Shown here piece by piece: positions 44,304 through 52,898 of a stretch of 64,000 nt of DNA; the stretch's first letter is position 1, and every line of letters starts with the position of its first letter. The position numbers and the translations under genes are program-made. Source of the stretch: Algoriphagus sp. A40. GTDB lineage: Bacteria > Bacteroidota > Bacteroidia > Cytophagales > Cyclobacteriaceae. The notes below the pieces were generated by a model. That model saw only the letters and a list, made by a program, of their open reading frames with translations, searched no databases and was not told where the DNA came from. Location of the stretch: the NCBI RefSeq assembly GCF_002002735.1, contig NZ_MUNY01000032.1:27915-91914 (forward strand), read 5' to 3'.

Positions 44304-45149
44304 TTGGGTTTAGGTGAAGTTAGTCATCCTAACCTAACTCTCCAAGGATTTCAAACCCCGCAGCTTTTGCTTTCCAGACCCTATTCCTATTTGTTTTCAA
44401 TCAGCTATTACGGAGCCCGATTCAAAGGTTGGGCGGTACAGCCCGGGCAGCGTACGGTTCAGGGAAAACTTGAAAAAGTGTTGAGGTTTGTGTTGGGGAA
44501 TGAGGATTTTACGATTTTGGGTTCTAGCCGGACTGATGCAGGGGTGAGTTGCCGGTCAGGATTTGTACAGATTTTCATTCGGGAAAAAGTGGATTTGGAG
44601 AGGATTCTCTCCGATTTGAACCTGCATCTCGGAGGGGAAATCAGACTGAATTCTGTGAGGGAGATACCCCGGGATTTCAACTTGATTCAGGCTGTAAAAA
44701 AGAAAACTTATCGCTATTTCTTTTCCAATTCGGACCAGTTTCATCCATTTGCTTCGGCCTTCCTGGTCAATGTTCACGGGAAACTGGACTGGGAGAAAAT
44801 GAGGGAATCGGCGCAGTTGTTTGTCGGCGCGCATGATTTCAAAGCCTTTTGCACTACTTCTGAGAAGAAGACGGATTACTTTCGGGAGATTTTTTCCAGT
44901 AGAATTTATCGTTCAGATGAATTTCAGGGGCAGTATTTCCCAGAGGAAACCTTCTATTTCGAAGTCACTGGCAATGGATTCTTACATCACCAAGTCAGGA
45001 TTATGATGAATGCAATTTTGAAAGTCGGAAAAGGAGAAATTGCCATAAAAGAGATAAGTCAACGGCTTACAAATCCTGAATGCACTGAAAAAATCGCTCC
45101 TGCATCTGCCAATGGCTTGGTGCTTTGGGAGACTGAGTTGGACGTATAA
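44304..45149 (+). CDS. truA: TruA-family tRNA pseudouridine synthase
   Basis: A protein of up to 281 residues. SISYYGARFKGWAVQPGQRTVQGKLE is the TruA entry motif (cited in part), SSRTDAGVSC carries the catalytic Asp, and FYFEVTGNGFLHHQVRIMM near the end is typical. Most TruA proteins have RTDAGVHA; here Ser-Cys replaces His-Ala, so it may be a divergent paralogue with altered specificity. No ATG precedes the conserved core: the frame starts at a TTG (44304), and another TTG further in is possible, so the exact start is uncertain. Confidence 0.8.
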   Translation: MGLGEVSHPNLTLQGFQTPQLLLSRPYSYLFSISYYGARFKGWAVQPGQRTVQGKLEKVLRFVLGNEDFTILGSSRTDAGVSCRSGFVQIFIREKVDLERILSDLNLHLGGEIRLNSVREIPRDFNLIQAVKKKTYRYFFSNSDQFHPFASAFLVNVHGKLDWEKMRESAQLFVGAHDFKAFCTTSEKKTDYFREIFSSRIYRSDEFQGQYFPEETFYFEVTGNGFLHHQVRIMMNAILKVGKGEIAIKEISQRLTNPECTEKIAPASANGLVLWETELDV

Positions 45150-45214
45150 GATTTTGGACCCGAGATTGATTATTAGGAAAATTAACCTGATTTTGACCCG
45201 ATGACCTTTGTTTT

Positions 45215-46774
45215 ATGAAGAATATAAACTGCCTCACTTTTCTGCTTTGTTTTTTTGGAGCTTTATTTTTTCAAAACTGTGCACAGCCTTCGGTGAAGGA
45301 AGAAGCGGAGGAAAAGAAACCCAACATTGTGTTTATCTATCTGGATGACTTGGGCTATGGCGATGTTAGCGCGTATAAATCAGGCACGCTTCAGACACCC
45401 GATATGGATGTTTTGGCCAATGGGGGCTTGAGATTCACCAATGGCTATGCCTCCTCGGCTACTTGTACCCCAAGTCGCTATGCGTTATTGACTGGAACTT
45501 ACCCATGGAGAAATCAAAATGCGAAAATTCTACCAGGCACAGCTCCTTTGATCATCGATACGGCACAAATGACCTTACCTAAAATGCTGAAAAGTCAGGG
45601 TTATGAAACCGCCGTGATCGGCAAGTGGCATTTGGGTTTGGGAACTGGCTTTGTGGATTGGAATCAGGAGATTGCTCCCAACCCCAATCATGTCGGATTC
45701 GATTATTCCCATATTTTGGCAGCAACTCAGGATCGGGTTCCAACAGTATATATTGAAAATGGTAGAGTGGTGAATTTGGACCTGAACGATCCGATTTCAG
45801 TCGATTATGACAAAAACTTTGAAGGCGAACCCACCGCTATTTCAAATCCTGAAATGCTTACGATGAAGTGGCACCATGGCCACAACAATAGCATTGTGAA
45901 CGGAATTCCGAGAATTGGGTACATGAAAGGCGGTCAAAATGCAAAATGGAGTGATATAGATATGGCAGATCATTTCTTGGAAAAAGGAAAAGCTTATATC
46001 AAGGAAAAAGCGAAATCCGAAAGCCCTTTTTTCCTCTTTTTCCCGATGCAACAGCCACACGTGCCTCGTACACCGCATCCGAGATTTGAAGGAAAATCAG
46101 GTATGGGCCCACGCGGTGATGCTTTGCTAGAGGCAGATTGGGTGATTGGAGAATTGTACAAGACCTTGGAAGAAACAGGACTTTTGGAAAATACGCTTAT
46201 TGTTTTCTCCAGCGACAATGGACCGGTTTTGAACGATGGGTATTATGACGATGCAGTTGAAAAAGTGGGAGATCATACCCCCGCAGGACCTTTTCGAGGC
46301 GGGAAATATTCCCTGTTCGAAGCAGGCACCCGTGTTCCTTTTGTAACCTATTGGAAAGGGGAAATCCAACCGGGAGTTTCAGATGCATTGGTGACCCAGA
46401 TTGATTTATTGGCTTCCTTGGCGGCATTGGTTGGTAGTACAGAGAGCGGACCTGACAGTGAAAATTTGCTGGAAGCCTTTCTCGGGAAGAGTCAAGAAGG
46501 ACGTGAAGCCGTGATTTTGGAGGCAAGTACGAAAACTGCTCTGAGAGCCGGTGATTGGGCGATGATTCCTCCTTATCCTGGACCTGCGGTACAAAATCAA
46601 GTCAATATTGAATTGGGCAACTCTCCAGAATATCAATTGTACAACCTCAAAGACGATCCAGGTCAGCGGAATAATCTGGCTAGTTCTAATCCCGAGAAAC
46701 TGGAAGAAATGAAAAAGTTGTATCAGGAGATCAGGGGAGGTGAAGGCAAAATTGAGCAGGTGGAGTTGAAGTAA
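45215..46774 (+). CDS. Lipoprotein sulfatase (arylsulfatase family)
   Basis: A 519-residue S1-family sulfatase. The lipoprotein signal ends in FFQNC (Cys22), placing it at a membrane. NIVFIYLDDLGYGDVS carries metal-binding aspartates, and SATCTPSRYALLTG is the formylglycine motif C-x-P-S-R in which the cysteine is oxidised for catalysis. GKWHLG, HVPRTPHP and FSSDNGP complete the site. The substrate is unknown; such enzymes in marine or soil Bacteroidota often desulfate polysaccharides. No sulfatase-maturing enzyme is adjacent. Confidence 0.92.
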   Translation: MKNINCLTFLLCFFGALFFQNCAQPSVKEEAEEKKPNIVFIYLDDLGYGDVSAYKSGTLQTPDMDVLANGGLRFTNGYASSATCTPSRYALLTGTYPWRNQNAKILPGTAPLIIDTAQMTLPKMLKSQGYETAVIGKWHLGLGTGFVDWNQEIAPNPNHVGFDYSHILAATQDRVPTVYIENGRVVNLDLNDPISVDYDKNFEGEPTAISNPEMLTMKWHHGHNNSIVNGIPRIGYMKGGQNAKWSDIDMADHFLEKGKAYIKEKAKSESPFFLFFPMQQPHVPRTPHPRFEGKSGMGPRGDALLEADWVIGELYKTLEETGLLENTLIVFSSDNGPVLNDGYYDDAVEKVGDHTPAGPFRGGKYSLFEAGTRVPFVTYWKGEIQPGVSDALVTQIDLLASLAALVGSTESGPDSENLLEAFLGKSQEGREAVILEASTKTALRAGDWAMIPPYPGPAVQNQVNIELGNSPEYQLYNLKDDPGQRNNLASSNPEKLEEMKKLYQEIRGGEGKIEQVELK

Positions 46775-46786
46775 AAATTGATTTTT

Positions 46787-46850
46787 CTCACAGATGATAT
46801 GGATTATCACAGATGAATAAAAATCTGTGCGCATCTGAGACATCTGTGAG
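46787..46850. repeat. Nested inverted repeat of CACAGAT/ATCTGTG elements
   Basis: Outer arms CTCACAGATG (46787-46796) and CATCTGTGAG (46841-46850) are perfect complements, and inner arms CACAGAT (46808-46814) and ATCTGTG (46823-46829) also pair. It lies between convergent genes, so it may act as a terminator. Confidence 0.75.
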
Positions 46851-46866
46851 CTTGTTTTTAAGAATA

Positions 46867-46897
46867 AACCTTCGAGTTTTCTAAAACCTCAAAGGTT
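46867..46897. repeat. Imperfect palindrome near the GNAT gene 3' end
   Basis: ACCTTCGAGTTTT pairs imperfectly with AAAACCTCAAAGGT around CT; the sequence CCTCAAAGGTT is repeated about 20 bp further on. It resembles the palindromes at 406 and 52679 and may terminate the minus-strand GNAT transcript. Confidence 0.55.
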
Positions 46898-46907
46898 AGG
46901 GTGGTCC

Positions 46908-47405
46908 TCAAAGGTTGAGCTCCATCACCACATCGTCCATCATGTAGCCGCTACCGATGTCAATGACTTCTTTGTAAATCTCCTGAAATCCAATTCTCAG
47001 GTAAAAATCAATGGCTTTTTGGTTGTATTTGTTCACATTGAGCAGCAAGCTTTTTTGATCGGATTTTTTGGCTCGGTCGGCGACTTCAAGGATCAAGGCT
47101 TTTCCTGCGCCCTTGCCTTGAGCTTCTGGTAAAAGGTAAATTTTATGAAGCTTTGCTTTCGGACCTTCTCCGTAATTCAGTTCAAAACCTGCGAAGCCGA
47201 GTTCTTCTCCATCCTCTTCAGCAAGCAAAAAGGTATGCCCTTTTTCCAGCTGGGCTTCCAGCATTTCCAAAGAATACATCCAATTGAGCATGTACTTGAT
47301 CTGCTCTGTACTCAAAATATTGGCAAAAGTCGATGGCCAGGTCCGGTGGGCGATGGACTGGACTTTGGAGAGTTCTTCTTTTGGAATCTGTCTGATTTGA
47401 ATCAT
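46908..47405 (-). CDS. GNAT family N-acetyltransferase
   Basis: A 165-residue acetyltransferase with the acetyl-CoA motif LPEAQGKGAGKALI (about 92-105), preceded by KLHKIYL and followed by VNKYNQKAIDFYLRIGF. Substrate unknown; small molecules or protein N-termini are both possible. Monocistronic. Confidence 0.88.
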   Translation of the reverse strand: MIQIRQIPKEELSKVQSIAHRTWPSTFANILSTEQIKYMLNWMYSLEMLEAQLEKGHTFLLAEEDGEELGFAGFELNYGEGPKAKLHKIYLLPEAQGKGAGKALILEVADRAKKSDQKSLLLNVNKYNQKAIDFYLRIGFQEIYKEVIDIGSGYMMDDVVMELNL

Positions 47406-47482
47406 TTACGATTTTTGATTTACGACCGGCAAATTAACTTTGAGAGTGATTTTCGAGGGATGCTTTTTGGAGAAATCTATTA

Positions 47483-47512
47483 AACCCTTCGACTTCGCTC
47501 AGGGAGACAAAG
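47483..47512. repeat. Dispersed CTTCGACTTCGCTCAG repeat
   Basis: CCCTTCGACTTCGCTCAGGG is a near-palindromic word; a variant, CTTCGACTCCGCTCAG, lies at 49737-49757. Both are intergenic. Confidence 0.6.
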
Positions 47513-47556
47513 GGACAACATTCATTCCTCACTACTTCCAATCTTCCTTACTTCTC

Positions 47557-49560
47557 CTAAAATTCAATCAACTCCTTCAATTTCTCCTTAAACCGCTCCG
47601 TTGGCAAAAACTGCTTTTCCAGATTTGGGGCAAAAGGAACTGGGGTGTCCAAACTGCCTTCACGCATTAGGGGAGCATCCAAATACTTGAAGCAATGCTC
47701 TGAAATCCATGCACAAATTTCTGCTCCGATTCCACCGGTTAGGGTGTCTTCGTGGAGAAAAATGACTTTCCCGGTCTTCTTCACCGTCTCCGACACAGCT
47801 TCTTTATCCCAAGGAAGGAGAGTTCTTAAGTCCAAAATATCTGCGGAAACCCCTATTTCCTCGACGGCCTTGATCGCCCAATGTACGCCCATGCCATAGG
47901 TGATAATGGAAACTTGGGTTCCTTCTTGGGCTAATGCTGCTTTTCCGACTTCCACGGTGTAGTAGCTGTCAGGAACAGGCCCAGAGATTGATCGATAAAG
48001 CAGTTTGTGCTCGAAATAGAGGTAAGGATTCGGGTCTTCCAAAGCTGCATTGAGCAGGCCTTTGGCGTCCTGAGGATTGGAAGGATAGACGATTTTTAGT
48101 CCCGGTGTGTGGAAAAACCAGGCTTCGTTGGATTGGGAGTGAAAAGGCCCTGCGGCAGTTCCGGCACCAGTCGGCATCCGAACCACGACATCGGCGTTTT
48201 GCCCCCAGCGGTAATGAATTTTTGCGAGGTTGTTGACGATTTGGTTGAAGCCCACGCTCACAAAGTCCGCAAACTGCATCTCGACCATTGCCTTGTAGCC
48301 TTTGATCGAGAGTCCGAGTCCGGTACCGATGATGGCACTTTCGCAAAGTGGCGTATTGCGCACCCGATCACCGCCGAATTGGGTTTTGAACCCATCCGTG
48401 ATTTTGAAAACCCCACCGTATTCCCCGATATCCTGACCCATCAGGATTAGATTCGGGTATTTTTCCATGGACTGTCGGAGTCCGTCGCTGATCGCATCGA
48501 TAAAGCGTTTTTCTGTACTCGGTCCCTCCGGAGCGATGACTTTTTGCGAGAAAGGAGCATAGACATCAGCTAGTTCTTCTTCCAGATTTGGAGCGATGGC
48601 TTCCTCGGCAAAGGCAATTTCCAGTGCATCGTTGATAGCCTTTTTGACTTTTTTATTCAGCGTTTCTTTGGTGGCTGCATCGAGCACCCCAATAGATTCC
48701 AGGTAGGATTCGTAATTGTTCACCGGATCTAATTGGGCCCAATCTTCCATCAGCTGCTTGGGGACATACTTGGTACCTGATGCTTCTTCATGTCCACGCA
48801 TTCGGAAAGTAATTGCTTCGACCAAAATTGGCCTTGGATTTTCCCGGATTTCTTCGGCCAATTTCAGAATGGTGTCATAGACATCCAGCACGTTATTTCC
48901 CTGTACCCGAACAGCCTCCATGCCATAACCAGGGCCTTTTTCGGTGAAATACTTAAAAGCAAACTGCTCTTCGCTTGGTGTAGAAAGCCCGTATCCGTTA
49001 TGCTCGATGACAAAAATGACGGGCAATTTCCAAACTGCAGCCACATTCAAACCTTCGTGAAAATCTCCTTCCGAACTTGCGCCGTCTCCGGAAAACACTA
49101 GGGTCACTTTTTTTTCCTGAGAAAGTTTATGAGCTAACCCAATCCCATCCGCGATGGCCAACTGAGGACCGAGATGGGAAATCATCCCGACAATGTGATG
49201 CTCCATACTGCCAAAGTGAAAAGAACGGTCCCTGCCTTTGGTGAAGCCTGATTTTTTTCCCTGAAACTGGGCAAAAAGCCGCTCCAATGGCATGTTCCTT
49301 CCTGTGAAAATTCCCAAGTTTCGGTGCATGGGAAGAATAAACTCATCGGATTCCAAGGCAATGACTGCTCCAATGGAAATCGCTTCTTGACCCCAACCGC
49401 TAAACCATTTGCTGATTCTACCTTGACGCAGGAGGATGAGCATTTTTTCCTCGATTCTGCGGGGAATAATCAGCGATTCGTAGAGTTTGAGGAGGGTTTT
49501 ATCCGAGTAATTCTTCCGGTCAAAAGTTAATATTTGGGCATTAGGTGCAGTGAATTCCAT
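47557..49560 (-). CDS. 2-oxoacid dehydrogenase E1, fused alpha and beta subunits
   Basis: A 667-residue fusion. The alpha part (1 to about 335) has SGDGASSEGDFHEGLNVAAV, the ThDP motif, and RGHEEASGTKYVP; the beta part (from about 345) has GQDIGEYGGVFKITDG, TPLCESAIIGTGLGLS and a transketolase C-terminal domain (SIITYGMGVHWA). It would catalyse the ThDP-dependent decarboxylation step of a branched-chain 2-oxoacid (or related) dehydrogenase complex. E2 and E3 are not adjacent. The single-chain arrangement is usual in Bacteroidota. Confidence 0.88.
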   Translation of the reverse strand: MEFTAPNAQILTFDRKNYSDKTLLKLYESLIIPRRIEEKMLILLRQGRISKWFSGWGQEAISIGAVIALESDEFILPMHRNLGIFTGRNMPLERLFAQFQGKKSGFTKGRDRSFHFGSMEHHIVGMISHLGPQLAIADGIGLAHKLSQEKKVTLVFSGDGASSEGDFHEGLNVAAVWKLPVIFVIEHNGYGLSTPSEEQFAFKYFTEKGPGYGMEAVRVQGNNVLDVYDTILKLAEEIRENPRPILVEAITFRMRGHEEASGTKYVPKQLMEDWAQLDPVNNYESYLESIGVLDAATKETLNKKVKKAINDALEIAFAEEAIAPNLEEELADVYAPFSQKVIAPEGPSTEKRFIDAISDGLRQSMEKYPNLILMGQDIGEYGGVFKITDGFKTQFGGDRVRNTPLCESAIIGTGLGLSIKGYKAMVEMQFADFVSVGFNQIVNNLAKIHYRWGQNADVVVRMPTGAGTAAGPFHSQSNEAWFFHTPGLKIVYPSNPQDAKGLLNAALEDPNPYLYFEHKLLYRSISGPVPDSYYTVEVGKAALAQEGTQVSIITYGMGVHWAIKAVEEIGVSADILDLRTLLPWDKEAVSETVKKTGKVIFLHEDTLTGGIGAEICAWISEHCFKYLDAPLMREGSLDTPVPFAPNLEKQFLPTERFKEKLKELIEF

Positions 49561-50041
49561 ACGGATCGATTTACGATTCTAAGGTAAGCTAAGCCCTTAA
49601 ATCGGCAAAGGGTTTTGGAATTGAAGAGAAAAGAGAAGCTGATAAATCTTGTGTGATAGTTCCCGCAGATAAGCACGGACAAAATCACGGATTTACACGG
49701 ATAGTGACCCAAATCGTGACCGGGAAAATCTGGGGCTTCGACTCCGCTCAGCCTGACCAAAGGACTCTCCTGCATTGGCCCCGGCCGTAGCCGAGGCAAA
49801 AAATAAATGCAAGGAGTTAAAAAGTATTTGCTGTACGCTGCGAAATTAGGCAAAGCTTTTCCCCGAGTGTGATTAGTTACGTTAAGCTTGTTTTATCAAA
49901 GTGTTAAGAGGGGGATTGAAAAATTACAAAATTGAAAAATTTGAAAATTGAGTTGAGGATAAAACTGATTCTGGCGACATGAGGGGGAGTTGAAAGCAAT
50001 TTTTCAATCTTACAATTTTTCAATTTTCCAATCTAAAAACT
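49561..50041. other. Repeat-rich intergenic region
   Basis: No gene in about 480 bp. It contains CACGGA-type short repeats at 49660-49705 (AGCACGGACAAAATCACGGA), the CGACTCCGCTCAG word at 49737-49757, and a pair of T-rich repeats in opposite orientation, at 49915-49950 and 49999-50034, that could form a long imperfect stem-loop just upstream of rimO. Confidence 0.65.
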
Positions 50042-50057
50042 GATTCGCAGTTTTTTT

Positions 50058-50068
50058 CCTACCTTTGC
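50058..50068 (+). promoter_or_regulatory. Promoter -7 element of rimO, deciding its start
   Basis: TACCTTTG within this stretch matches TAnnTTTG exactly. It overlaps the most upstream possible start (TTG at 50065), so translation more plausibly starts at the GTG at 50092. Confidence 0.55.
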
Positions 50069-50091
50069 CCTCCCAAATCCAAGCGAATCCT

Positions 50092-51405
50092 GTGAAAGCG
50101 AGAACATTAAAGAAAGACAAAGTCAATATTATTACCATGGGTTGCTCCAAAAACCTGGTGGATTCCGAAGTTCTTTTGACCCAACTGAGAGGCAATGGAA
50201 TCAATGCCAGCCACGAGTCTAACTCACAGGATAACAACATCATTATCATCAATACCTGCGGATTTATTGACAATGCGAAGCAGGAATCGATCGATACGAT
50301 CCTTCAATATGTCGATGCCAAGGAGCAGGGTTTGGTGGATAAGGTGTATGTGACGGGTTGTCTTTCTCAGCGCTACAAGGACGATCTGGAAAAGGAAATT
50401 CCGCAGGTGGATGCATTTTTTGGTACTCGTGATTTGCCAGCGATTTTAAAAAAATTCAAAGCAGACTACAAGCATGAGTTGGTAGGGGAAAGACTTTTGA
50501 CACACTCGGCTCACTACGCTTACATGAAAATCTCCGAAGGTTGCGATCGACCTTGTTCGTTCTGTGCTATCCCCATTATGCGGGGTGGTCACATTTCCAG
50601 ACCGATCGAGGAATTGGTCAAAGAAGCCCAGCACAAAGCAGCCGGAGGAACCAAAGAATTGCTTTTGATTGCCCAGGATTCGACGTACTACGGCTTGGAT
50701 ATTTACAAAAAAAGAAACCTGGCCGACCTGCTCCGCAATCTATCCGATGTGGAGGGAATCGACTGGATTCGCCTGCACTATGCCTATCCGACGGGTTTCC
50801 CGATGGATGTCATCGAGGTGATGAAAGAGCGACCAAATATCTGCAAGTACCTGGATATTCCTTTGCAGCACGGTTCGACCGATGTGCTGAAGGCTATGCG
50901 CAGAGGCACGACACGTGAAAAACAGGAAGAACTCATTCACAGCATTCGGGATATTTTGCCGGATATCGCTATCCGAACGACCCTGATTGCCGGTCACCCG
51001 GGAGAAGGAGAAAAGGAATTCCAGGAAATGGTGGATTTTGTGGAGCGGATGAAATTTGAGCGATTGGGTGTGTTTACCTATTCTCATGAGGAAAATACCC
51101 ATGCCTTCTCAATGGAAGACAAACTTTCCCAAGAGGAAAAGCAGGACCGTGCTAATCACCTGATGGAAGTGCAGGAGCAAATCAGCTACGACCTGAATCA
51201 GGAGAAAATCGGCAAAACCTTCAAAGTCCTGATCGACAAAAAAGAAGGCGGCCACTTCGTTGGACGTACCGAATTTGACTCGGTGGAAGTGGACAATGAA
51301 GTACTGATTGATGCTTCAAAGTTTTATTGCAGAGTAGGAGACTTTGTCCAGGCAAAAGTTTACGAGGCGACAGAGTTTGATCTGTACGCTACGGTGGAAG
51401 AATAA
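50092..51405 (+). CDS. rimO: Ribosomal protein S12 methylthiotransferase
   Basis: A 437-residue radical-SAM methylthiotransferase that modifies an aspartate of ribosomal protein S12. The UPF0004 domain holds Cys18 (TMGCSKN), Cys56 (NTCGF) and Cys90 (TGCLSQRY) for one cluster; the radical-SAM cysteines are 151, 155 and 158 (GCDRPCSFCAIP); a TRAM domain ends the protein. GCSKNLVDSE favours RimO over MiaB. The GTG at 50092 was chosen because the upstream TTG lies in the promoter. Confidence 0.92.
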   Translation: MKARTLKKDKVNIITMGCSKNLVDSEVLLTQLRGNGINASHESNSQDNNIIIINTCGFIDNAKQESIDTILQYVDAKEQGLVDKVYVTGCLSQRYKDDLEKEIPQVDAFFGTRDLPAILKKFKADYKHELVGERLLTHSAHYAYMKISEGCDRPCSFCAIPIMRGGHISRPIEELVKEAQHKAAGGTKELLLIAQDSTYYGLDIYKKRNLADLLRNLSDVEGIDWIRLHYAYPTGFPMDVIEVMKERPNICKYLDIPLQHGSTDVLKAMRRGTTREKQEELIHSIRDILPDIAIRTTLIAGHPGEGEKEFQEMVDFVERMKFERLGVFTYSHEENTHAFSMEDKLSQEEKQDRANHLMEVQEQISYDLNQEKIGKTFKVLIDKKEGGHFVGRTEFDSVEVDNEVLIDASKFYCRVGDFVQAKVYEATEFDLYATVEE

Positions 51406-51411
51406 ACAAAG

Positions 51412-51440
51412 AAAGCTGCTCCTGGAGGGGCAGCTTTTTT
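51412..51440 (+). terminator. Rho-independent terminator of rimO
   Basis: AAGCTGCTCC pairs with GGGGCAGCTT around a TGGA-like loop and is followed by six T residues. Confidence 0.85.
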
Positions 51441-51515
51441 GATTTACCATCACGAATCCTTCACTTTTTGCCCTTTCCCCCACATCCGCTAATTTAGCCG
51501 ACTAAAATCCTCCGA

Positions 51516-52679
51516 ATGAAGCTGATTGAAGTCACCACACCCGCCCATCAAACAGAATTTTTGGAGATGGCGGTCCGGCTGTACAAAAACGAAAAAAACT
51601 GGATCCGACCGCTGGATGCGGATATCGAAGGCCTTTTTCACCCTGAGACCAACAAACTTTTCCGGAATGGAGCCAAGGCAAAAAGATGGCTTCTTCAGGA
51701 TGAAAAAGGTCAAACTATCGGCCGAACTGCTGCTTTTGTCAATCCCAAAATGAAAGAAAAGCAGCCAACCGGAGGCGTGGGTTTCTTTGAATGCATCGAT
51801 AATAAGGAAGCGGCCTTTTTACTTCTTGACACAGCGAAAGCTTGGCTGCAAGGCGAGGGCATGGAAGCCATGGATGGCCCGGTTAATTTCGGAGAGCGTG
51901 ATAAATGGTGGGGTTTGCTCGTAGATGGGTTCACCGAGCCGAATTACAACATGCCTTGGAATTTTGGGTACTACCAGAAGTTTTTCGAGGAATACGGTTT
52001 TCAGCTTTACTTCAGGCAATACACCTATATGCGTCCGGTGCAGGACTTGGGCTTTGACGAAAAGATGATCCAGCGGGCCAATGCCATCATGGCAAATCCG
52101 GATTATTCTTTCCGCTATATCCGGGGAAAAGAACTTCAGGATAAGGCACCTGAGTATTTCATGACAGTTTACAACAAAGCCTGGGCGCGTCACATGGGGA
52201 AATCTATTGCACTGAAGGAAGCTCAACTCATGTTTGGCAAGATGAAGCCCATCATCGATCCGAGGCTGATCTATTTTGCTTTCTTCAAAGGTGAACCCGT
52301 TGGTTTCTTTATTCAGATTCCTGAAATCAACCAGATTTTCAAGCATGTGAATGGCAAGATGGACCTCGTCGGCAAACTGAAATTTCTTTGGTACAAGACC
52401 TTTTCCCCGCCAAACAAAATGCTGGGCTTGGTCTTCGGTGTGGTGCCGGAGCATCAGGGCAAGGGAGTAGAGAGTGCCATCATTATCAGCTACGACAAGA
52501 TGAGCGGCAAGTCTTCCTTTCCTTACAAGACTATCGAGATGAATTGGATCGGGGACTTCAATCCCAAGATGATGCGGGTATGCGAGCAGCTACTGGCGAC
52601 TATTTATAAGACGCATCATACGTATCGGTATTTGTTTGATCGGGAAAAACCGTTTGAGCGACACCCGATTTTCGATTGA
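51516..52679 (+). CDS. Acetyltransferase-like protein of unknown function
   Basis: A 387-residue protein. VVPEHQGKGVESAIII near residue 310 resembles a GNAT acetyl-CoA loop, and an N-terminal half with FLEMAVRLYKNEKNWIRPLDADI and GPVNFGERDKWWGLLVDGF suggests a second, degenerate GNAT-like domain. Proteins of this kind are annotated as conserved hypothetical in Bacteroidota. Substrate unknown. Monocistronic; the stop codon runs into a 19-bp palindrome. Confidence 0.7.
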   Translation: MKLIEVTTPAHQTEFLEMAVRLYKNEKNWIRPLDADIEGLFHPETNKLFRNGAKAKRWLLQDEKGQTIGRTAAFVNPKMKEKQPTGGVGFFECIDNKEAAFLLLDTAKAWLQGEGMEAMDGPVNFGERDKWWGLLVDGFTEPNYNMPWNFGYYQKFFEEYGFQLYFRQYTYMRPVQDLGFDEKMIQRANAIMANPDYSFRYIRGKELQDKAPEYFMTVYNKAWARHMGKSIALKEAQLMFGKMKPIIDPRLIYFAFFKGEPVGFFIQIPEINQIFKHVNGKMDLVGKLKFLWYKTFSPPNKMLGLVFGVVPEHQGKGVESAIIISYDKMSGKSSFPYKTIEMNWIGDFNPKMMRVCEQLLATIYKTHHTYRYLFDREKPFERHPIFD

Positions 52680-52719
52680 GCAAACTTTTCCAAAGTTTTG
52701 AACTTTGGAAAAGTTTGCT
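52679..52719 (+). terminator. 19-bp perfect palindrome overlapping a stop codon
   Basis: Arms 52679-52697 and 52701-52719 pair perfectly (AGCAAACTTTTCCAAAGTT and its complement) around TTG. The first base is the last base of the TGA stop. It shares its TTTTGAA centre with the palindrome at 1605-1637. Confidence 0.8.
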
Positions 52720-52898
52720 TCGATTTCCAATTGATTTACGAAGTACGAAATACGAGGCCTCTTTGAACCTCAATCCTAACTTTTCCAATTGAGGTGATTA
52801 AGTTTTAATGTCGAACATAGAATGTCGAATGATGAAGTAATGGTTCCTGTGCCCAATTTTCCAATTTTGAAATCTTTCAATTTTACAATTCTCTATAA
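52720..52898. other. Intergenic region built from dispersed repeat words
   Basis: It holds a TACGAAGTACGAAATACGAG word, an ATGTCGAACATAGAATGTCGA direct repeat near 52808-52830 and a T-rich CAATTTTCCAATTTTGAAATC run at 52854-52890 directly before the adenosine kinase gene. No separate promoter was recognised. Confidence 0.5.

Noticed and set aside
44304..44340. A shared short promoter region between the secreted protein and the TruA-like gene
   Set aside because: Only 11 bp separate the called starts and the true TruA start is uncertain, so no promoter can be placed.
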